From Mariprofundaceae bacterium (GTDB lineage Bacteria; Pseudomonadota; Zetaproteobacteria; Mariprofundales; Mariprofundaceae), in the NCBI GenBank assembly GCA_027018975.1, contig JALUXN010000194.1, positions 1 through 11,218 of the forward strand: 11,218 nt of DNA. Direction: 5' to 3'. Made by a program: the position numbers and the translations under genes. Positions 7,024 to 11,218 of this stretch are shown in pieces; position 1 is the first letter of the stretch; every line of letters starts with the position of its first letter. The notes beneath the pieces are model-generated. The model was not told the origin of the DNA. It ran no database searches and saw only the letters and a list, made by a program, of their open reading frames with translations.

Positions 7024-8385
7024 ATGCTGACCCTGCCGCTACCGGAGTCGATCATCCACATCTGCCGGCGACTGGCGGATGCGGGCGGTCACGCCTGGCT
7101 GGTCGGCGGTTCGGTACGCGATCTCCTGCTTGGGCTGACGCCGAAAGATTTTGATCTGGAGGTGTACGGCCTCGATCAACAGAAATTGCAGCGCACACTG
7201 GCCGCGCTCGGCAAAACCGCATCGGTCGGGCAGCAGTTCGCGGTTATCAAACTCCACCTCGAGCAGATGGAGATCGATGTCGCCCTGCCCCGCTCCGAGA
7301 CCAAACACGGCAATGGCCACCGCGGCTTCACAGTGGAGCCCGACCCGCACCTCACCCCCGAGCAGGCCACGCTGCGGCGCGATTTTACCATCAACGCGAT
7401 GATGTACGATCCGCTCAACGGACGGCTACTCGATCTCCACCACGGCCGCCGTGATCTGGCGCAACGCATCTTGCGCCATGTCAGCCCCGCCTTCGCTGAA
7501 GACCCACTGCGCCCACTGCGCGCCATGCAGTTTGCAGCGCGCTTTGACCTACGCCTGCATACCGATAGCACCGCACTCTGTCGCCAGCTACATGCCGAGT
7601 TTCACACCCTACCGGTCGAGCGCATCTGGCATGAGTGGCGCAAATGGAGCCTCAGCGATACCCCGTCTGCCGGCCTGCGCCTGCTCCGGGAAATCGGCTG
7701 GCTCTCCAGCTTCCCCGAACTCGAAGCGCTTATCGGCTGCGAACAGAACCCGCACTGGCACCCCGAAGGCGATGTCTGGATGCACACACTGCAGGTCTGT
7801 GACCAAGCAGCGCGCATTGGAGCCAAGCTTGAAGCAGCAGATCGACAGCTGCTCCTCTTTGCCGCCCTCTGCCATGATCTGGGCAAACCGATTGTCAGCG
7901 CACCCAATGCCGACGGCGTCATCAGCTCACCCAACCACAGTCAGGCGGGCATCGACCCGACAATCGCGCTGCTACACCGAATCGGCGCACCAGCGCAGCT
8001 GCTCAAGCCACTGAAACCGTTAATTCTGGAACATATCACCCATCTACATAGTCAACCGACAGCGCGTGCAGTCCGGCGTCTGGCACACCGTCTGGCACCA
8101 GCCCATATCGAGATGTGGGAACATCTGGTGGAGGCCGACGCATCCGGCCGCGCCCCCTCCCCCCCTTCGCGACCGGCACTGCCCTGGCTAGAGGAGGCGC
8201 AGCGGCAGCAACACCACCGCAGCCGCCCGACACCGATCCTCACCGGCCGCATGCTGATCGAGCTGGGTGAGAGAGCAGGGCCAAAACTAGGCGCGATCTT
8301 AGCGCGCGCCTACGAAGCGCAACTGGAGGGTGAGATCAGCGATGCAGACGCTGCCATCGCTTGGTATCACGCCAATCGATCGTAG
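7024..8385 (+). CDS. cca: HD-domain CCA/A-adding tRNA nucleotidyltransferase (class II)
   Basis: This family builds or repairs the 3' CCA end of tRNA from CTP and ATP. The 453-residue protein starts with the class II head: GGSVRD at 28-33 and the metal-binding pair D42 and D44 in KDFDLEVYG. It continues with RRDFTINAM (118-126), EDPLRPLRAM (159-168) and AARF. The C-terminal half holds an HD phosphohydrolase domain with H254 and H284-D285 in CHDLGKP, as in proteobacterial multifunctional CCA proteins, where it gives 2',3'-cyclic phosphodiesterase and phosphatase activity. It lies eight bases after pth. The motifs do not tell full CCA addition from A-only addition, so the gene symbol is tentative while the family is firm. 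Confidence 0.88.
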   Translation: MLTLPLPESIIHICRRLADAGGHAWLVGGSVRDLLLGLTPKDFDLEVYGLDQQKLQRTLAALGKTASVGQQFAVIKLHLEQMEIDVALPRSETKHGNGHRGFTVEPDPHLTPEQATLRRDFTINAMMYDPLNGRLLDLHHGRRDLAQRILRHVSPAFAEDPLRPLRAMQFAARFDLRLHTDSTALCRQLHAEFHTLPVERIWHEWRKWSLSDTPSAGLRLLREIGWLSSFPELEALIGCEQNPHWHPEGDVWMHTLQVCDQAARIGAKLEAADRQLLLFAALCHDLGKPIVSAPNADGVISSPNHSQAGIDPTIALLHRIGAPAQLLKPLKPLILEHITHLHSQPTARAVRRLAHRLAPAHIEMWEHLVEADASGRAPSPPSRPALPWLEEAQRQQHHRSRPTPILTGRMLIELGERAGPKLGAILARAYEAQLEGEISDADAAIAWYHANRS

Positions 8386-8486
8386 GCAGGGTCATCGGTT
8401 AAAAACGTTGTCGTGCGACCCACAGCTCCCACACCAAGCAAGCGTAGTTATTTGTATTTTTTATTTTTCAGCGTATTGTTTTGCAT

Positions 8487-9914
8487 ATGCGCGTACACTA
8501 TTGTGGCTACGAATGGCTGAAAAAAAGGTATCATCTTGATATTGAATCCCCCAATCCAATGGCAAAAATTGGCGGCACGAAGAGTCCGGATAGCCGCATA
8601 TACCGCTCAGAGTATAAGCCTAAAGATACACTGGCAGGGCATCTACTGTTCGCCCTCAAGCATGAGAGCCTGAACCTTGGTATTCTCAAAGCATTATTCA
8701 ATGTTTGTGACACCATAGAGCTTGAGCAGTGGATTGATGGGAACCCTCAAGGCAAGCAAACTCGCCGCGCATGGTTCTTTTATGAATGGTTAACGGGGAA
8801 AGCGTTAAATCTTCCTGATGCAGATAGCAAATTTAGATATGTTGATGCGCTGGATGAGCAACGCTATTACACAGCAGATAAAATAGACTCACGCCGCCAT
8901 AAGGTCAGAAACAACATGCCGGGCGTTCCCGGTTTTTGTTGGCTGGTTCGCAAAACACCTGCCATGCAAGCCTTTGATGCCAAAGAGCTATACAAACAAA
9001 TGAATGACGCTTATTCCAAGCATCCTATGATGGGCAGAGCGGAAGCATTTTTGTTGACCAAGGATTCCCAAAAAAGCTTTGAGATTGAGAAAGAGAAATT
9101 TGACAATCGTGCTGTTCGCTGGATGAAAACAGTTCGAGCCTTTATGGACACTTGCCTTGATGATGCTAAACTGTTTGAGATGCAAAAGCAGCTCGTTTCC
9201 AACCCTGATCACGGATGGCGAGCCGACTTTGGCTGGATTGGAGAGCGTTTGCCTGACGCAACACCGTTGCCCGACCATATCAGCGCCCATCCAGATGCCT
9301 TGGATTCACTGATGAGTTCATGGCTTGACGCTTATTCACGCATGTTTGACAAACATCCAGTAGCCGCAGCGACAGCATTGGCATATGGGTTTGTCATTAT
9401 CCACCCATTCTCGGATGGTAATGGTCGTATCCATCGTTTTATTCTGCATCAATTGGGTCAAGTGCCTATTTCATCCGAGCTACTTGAAAGCATCGAAACG
9501 TACATCGCTTCGTTAGAGAAGCTTTCAGCGCCGATCCTTCAGCGCTCAGACTGGACCATGACAGCCGATTATAATGTGGCGCTGCTCAACGACACATCAG
9601 ATCTTTATCGCTATGCAGATGTGACGGAACAGGCTGAATATATTTATCAATGCATTGAGCAATTTGTCACACTGCGTCTGCCGCAAGAATTGGCTTACCT
9701 GAGCGCCTTTGATAAAGCCAAGCGACTGATAGATGATGCCCTCGATATACCAGACAAGGACTTAACCTTGTTGATCAACCTTTGCGTCCAAAATGGAGGG
9801 AAACTATCCAAGAAGAAGCGAAACTATTTTGAACAACTTGCCGAAGAACATATCGCCTTTGCCGAGCAGATCATCCAGACACAGTTCGCAAATTATTTTG
9901 ATATGATGACGTGA
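8487..9914 (+). CDS. Fic-family protein (probable AMP-transferase), COG3177-like
   Basis: Fic proteins usually transfer AMP from ATP to hydroxyl side chains of target proteins. This one has 475 residues. The N-terminal region (YCGYEWLKKRY, then DTLAGHLLFALKHES) and the C-terminal region with a winged-helix-like segment (LCVQNGGKLSKKKRNYF) match what I recall of the COG3177 type. The catalytic motif HPFSDGNGRIHR is at 306-317, complete with H306. A candidate inhibitory helix is SFEIEK (197-202): the Glu is kept (E201) but the usual Gly/Asn after it is Lys. I chose ATG 8487 because the family N-terminus aligns there; TTG 8481 adds two residues. Neither has a Shine-Dalgarno, and the upstream 100 bases are A/T-rich with only a weak promoter-like match (TTGTAT, 16 bases, TATTGT). 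No antitoxin gene is adjacent. G+C is visibly lower than in its neighbours, suggesting transfer. Confidence 0.88.
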   Translation: MRVHYCGYEWLKKRYHLDIESPNPMAKIGGTKSPDSRIYRSEYKPKDTLAGHLLFALKHESLNLGILKALFNVCDTIELEQWIDGNPQGKQTRRAWFFYEWLTGKALNLPDADSKFRYVDALDEQRYYTADKIDSRRHKVRNNMPGVPGFCWLVRKTPAMQAFDAKELYKQMNDAYSKHPMMGRAEAFLLTKDSQKSFEIEKEKFDNRAVRWMKTVRAFMDTCLDDAKLFEMQKQLVSNPDHGWRADFGWIGERLPDATPLPDHISAHPDALDSLMSSWLDAYSRMFDKHPVAAATALAYGFVIIHPFSDGNGRIHRFILHQLGQVPISSELLESIETYIASLEKLSAPILQRSDWTMTADYNVALLNDTSDLYRYADVTEQAEYIYQCIEQFVTLRLPQELAYLSAFDKAKRLIDDALDIPDKDLTLLINLCVQNGGKLSKKKRNYFEQLAEEHIAFAEQIIQTQFANYFDMMT

Positions 9915-9921
9915 TCGCTTT

Positions 9922-9955
9922 TCTAAAAGAGTGGCCTGCCCTCTGAACGCAGGTC
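9922..9955 (-). terminator. Possible weak terminator of fxsA between convergent genes
   Basis: Read on the minus strand, GACCTGC and GCAGGCC form a short stem (one A-C mismatch) around a nine-base loop, followed within four bases by TTTT. The stem begins at the fxsA stop codon. It is short and the U-tract is poor, so it may be inefficient; on the plus strand no U-tract follows it. Confidence 0.25.
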
Positions 9956-10379
9956 AGCGGCGAGGCTCCTCGTGGGTGATGATTTTTGCCTCGATAATGT
10001 CATCCTCATAATCGGTGCGCGGCGGCTGGATCGGCTGCACCGGAATCTGCGCAATCAGCAGGTTGCGAAACGGCGGAAAGAGCAGCAGAAAACCGATGCA
10101 GTCGGTAATAAAACCGGGGGTAAAGAGCAGGATGCCGGAGAAGGCGATCATCAAACCATGCAAACCGTGATCGACCGGCAGTGCGCCGCGCATCATCTGA
10201 CGGCGTGCATCCAGCAGTGTCATCAGCCCTTGCCAACGGATCAGCACACCACCAATCGCTGCCGTCAGCAGACAAAGCAGGATGGTATTCAGCCCACCGA
10301 TACTGCTACCCACATCAATGAGTACCCACAGCTCCAGCAGCGGCAGCGTGATAAAAAGCAGGAAGATAATTCTCAGCAT
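9954..10379 (-). CDS. fxsA: FxsA-family inner-membrane protein
   Basis: FxsA is a small cytoplasmic-membrane protein whose overproduction in E. coli relieves F-plasmid exclusion of phage T7; its normal role is unclear. This 141-residue version has a first membrane segment at about 2-22 (IIFLLFITLPLLELWVLI) containing the conserved Glu, a second at about 27-46 (GLNTILLCLLTAAIGGVLIR) followed by the family's RWQG, and a third region at about 75-100 with the conserved PGFITDCIGFLLLFPPFR. The tail is hydrophilic (YEDDIIEAKI). A GGAGGA (10393-10388) lies eight bases before the ATG, which fixes the start. It converges with the Fic gene, and a long palindrome occupies its upstream region. Confidence 0.9.
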   Translation of the reverse strand: MLRIIFLLFITLPLLELWVLIDVGSSIGGLNTILLCLLTAAIGGVLIRWQGLMTLLDARRQMMRGALPVDHGLHGLMIAFSGILLFTPGFITDCIGFLLLFPPFRNLLIAQIPVQPIQPPRTDYEDDIIEAKIITHEEPRR

Positions 10380-10423
10380 GGTATTGATCCTCCGTGGATG
10401 TTCGAGTCGCTATCCAGCTAAAT

Positions 10424-10543
10424 AAACTGTTCATATCGCCCATGGTTTGTTCGATAGCAAGGCGAACACGCGCAGTGTGCTATTGGCACATGAGCATGTT
10501 CAACGCAGCTAGCGGGCAAACCATGGGATGAAATGAATAGTTT
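10424..10543. repeat. 120-base imperfect palindrome able to form one long hairpin
   Basis: Arms 10424-10480 and 10486-10543 are complementary almost end to end around the five-base loop TATTG. Hand pairing gives about 47 pairs, of which 43 are Watson-Crick. The longest uninterrupted Watson-Crick block is CCCATGGTTTG (10439-10449) with CAAACCATGGG (10517-10527). The main break is an internal loop of five against six bases (10459-10463 and 10502-10507). There are also four single mismatches and two one-base bulges. It fills most of the gap between the end of the TPR gene and fxsA, both on the minus strand. ERIC elements of enterobacteria share this size, palindromy and intergenic setting, but I do not recognise this sequence. 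No target-site duplication is evident. It could be a small non-autonomous element, a structured RNA gene or an mRNA processing/termination structure. Confidence 0.85.
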
Positions 10544-10575
10544 TGCCGAAACGATACATCGGGGTGGTAGAATAT

Positions 10576-11218
10576 CTATCGCGGGTTGCGCAGATGGTGC
10601 GCAATGGCGTCACGCAAACGCCGAGCGCCCGGCTCATGGGGCGCCAGTTGCACCAGCCGCTCCGCCCACGGTAGCGCTTCTGTGTAGCGTTTGGCCTGCG
10701 CCAGCCAGGTGGTGAGCACATAGACCATCATGGCATCGCGGCTCTGCGGCGTGACTGCCTGCTGCAAGGCATCGAGCGCCGCCTCGTCGCTGCCCAGTTT
10801 TTTCAAAGTTAGCGCGTAGTTGTAGCGCACCCGTGGCTGTTTTGGCAGATAACGGACGGCCTGTTGCAGCGCCGTGGCCGCCTCCGGCAGGCGTTTCAGT
10901 TCCGCCAGCAGCAGGCCGAGCGAGTAGTAGGCCTCACCGCTTTCCGGATCGATGGCGATAATCTCTCGAAACGTCGCCTCCGCCTGCCGGTTTTTGCCCT
11001 GTAGATGGTAGAGATTGGCGAGATTGAAACGCGCCGGCAGATCATCCGGCACCAGCCGGATGGCGCTCTGATAGGCGGCTTCGGCTTGCTGAAACTCCCC
11101 CTGCCGCTGATAGAAGAGACCGCGATTGAGATGCGCCTCCGGCCGTTCGGCGATTGCCTGCTGACGAGCGAGATAGTCATCTGCCGCACGCTGAAATGAC
11201 TGGCGTTGATCGGCCGTA
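10576..11218 (-). CDS. TPR-repeat protein, C-terminal part (5' end outside the window)
   Basis: The frame is open to the right edge of the window, and only the last 213 or so residues are visible. A GTG at 11052 could open a shorter frame but sits inside a repeat, so the gene surely continues. At least five tetratricopeptide repeats of about 34 residues can be read. They begin at PEAHLNRGLFYQRQGEF, LPARFNLANLYHLQGKN, GEAYYSLGLLLAELKRL, PRVRYNYALTLKKLGSD and DAMMVYVLTTWLAQAKRY. TPRs form helical scaffolds for protein contacts. The wording of the repeats, including the preceding DDYLARQQAIAERPEAHLN, recalls the C-terminal TPR region of some multiheme cytochrome c proteins. No CXXCH is visible here, so that identity is only a suggestion. 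Confidence 0.85.
   Translation of the reverse strand, partial: TADQRQSFQRAADDYLARQQAIAERPEAHLNRGLFYQRQGEFQQAEAAYQSAIRLVPDDLPARFNLANLYHLQGKNRQAEATFREIIAIDPESGEAYYSLGLLLAELKRLPEAATALQQAVRYLPKQPRVRYNYALTLKKLGSDEAALDALQQAVTPQSRDAMMVYVLTTWLAQAKRYTEALPWAERLVQLAPHEPGARRLRDAIAHHLRNPR

Noticed and set aside
8387..8486. A small antitoxin gene for Fic, or an intrinsic terminator for the upstream operon at the T-rich stretch 8449-8469
   Set aside because: No small open frame with a plausible start and family likeness fits upstream of Fic, and no GC-rich stem directly precedes the T-rich stretch.
9972..10421. Plus-strand open frame opposite fxsA (149 codons)
   Set aside because: The minus-strand FxsA has a clear ribosome binding site, membrane segments and family motifs; the plus frame is Gln-rich without a recognisable domain.
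10424..10543. Palindrome as an integron attC site
   Set aside because: attC sites end in RYYYAAC and GTTRRRY core boxes. The ends here (AAACTG and TAGTTT) do not fit, and no integrase or cassette array is present.
10424..10543. Palindrome as 6S RNA
   Set aside because: 6S RNA is longer (about 180 bases) with a large central open bubble that mimics a promoter; here the centre has only a 5x6 internal loop and the gene context differs.

Overview
The window looks like the chromosome of a GC-rich proteobacterium. The long (CTC-type) form of ribosomal protein L25, an AcrB-like tripartite efflux operon, an FxsA homologue and the overall gene style suggest a gamma- or zetaproteobacterium outside the enterics, but I cannot name the genus from the sequence. 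Most of the window is ordinary, tightly packed housekeeping sequence of about 60% G+C by eye. One gene (Fic, 8487-9914) is clearly more A+T-rich.

Layout. Positions 1-5465 (+) hold a three-gene RND efflux operon in the order outer-membrane channel (5' end outside the window), periplasmic adaptor, inner-membrane pump. The first two genes overlap by 4 bases, and 20 bases separate the second and third. A tRNA-Ser(GGA) gene lies on the minus strand at 5496-5587 and faces the end of the operon. Between 5588 and 5797 there are two divergent sigma70-like promoters, one for the tRNA and one for rplY. Both are followed by an all-G/C discriminator, the usual mark of growth-rate/ppGpp-controlled promoters. 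Two small dyads lie in the rplY leader. Positions 5798-8385 (+) hold a compact translation/tRNA operon: rplY (L25/CTC), pth (peptidyl-tRNA hydrolase) and an HD-domain CCA/A-adding tRNA nucleotidyltransferase.

Positions 8487-9914 (+) encode a Fic-family AMP-transferase-like protein with no recognisable antitoxin next to it. Its base composition and lack of a ribosome binding site suggest later acquisition. It converges on fxsA (9954-10379, -), a small inner-membrane protein. Upstream of fxsA is a 120-base imperfect palindrome (10424-10543) that can fold into one long hairpin of about 47 base pairs. It is the most unusual element in the window. The window ends inside the 3' part of a minus-strand TPR-repeat gene (10576-11218), which resembles the C-terminal TPR region found in some multiheme cytochrome c proteins.

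How the parts work together. The efflux genes make a complete channel-adaptor-pump set. rplY, pth and the nucleotidyltransferase supply a ribosomal 5S-binding protein, peptidyl-tRNA recycling and tRNA 3'-end maintenance, beside a tRNA gene. Fic is probably an accessory insertion. The palindrome resembles, in architecture and position only, ERIC-type intergenic repeats or a small non-autonomous element. I cannot say from one copy whether it is a repeat, an RNA gene or a processing/termination structure.
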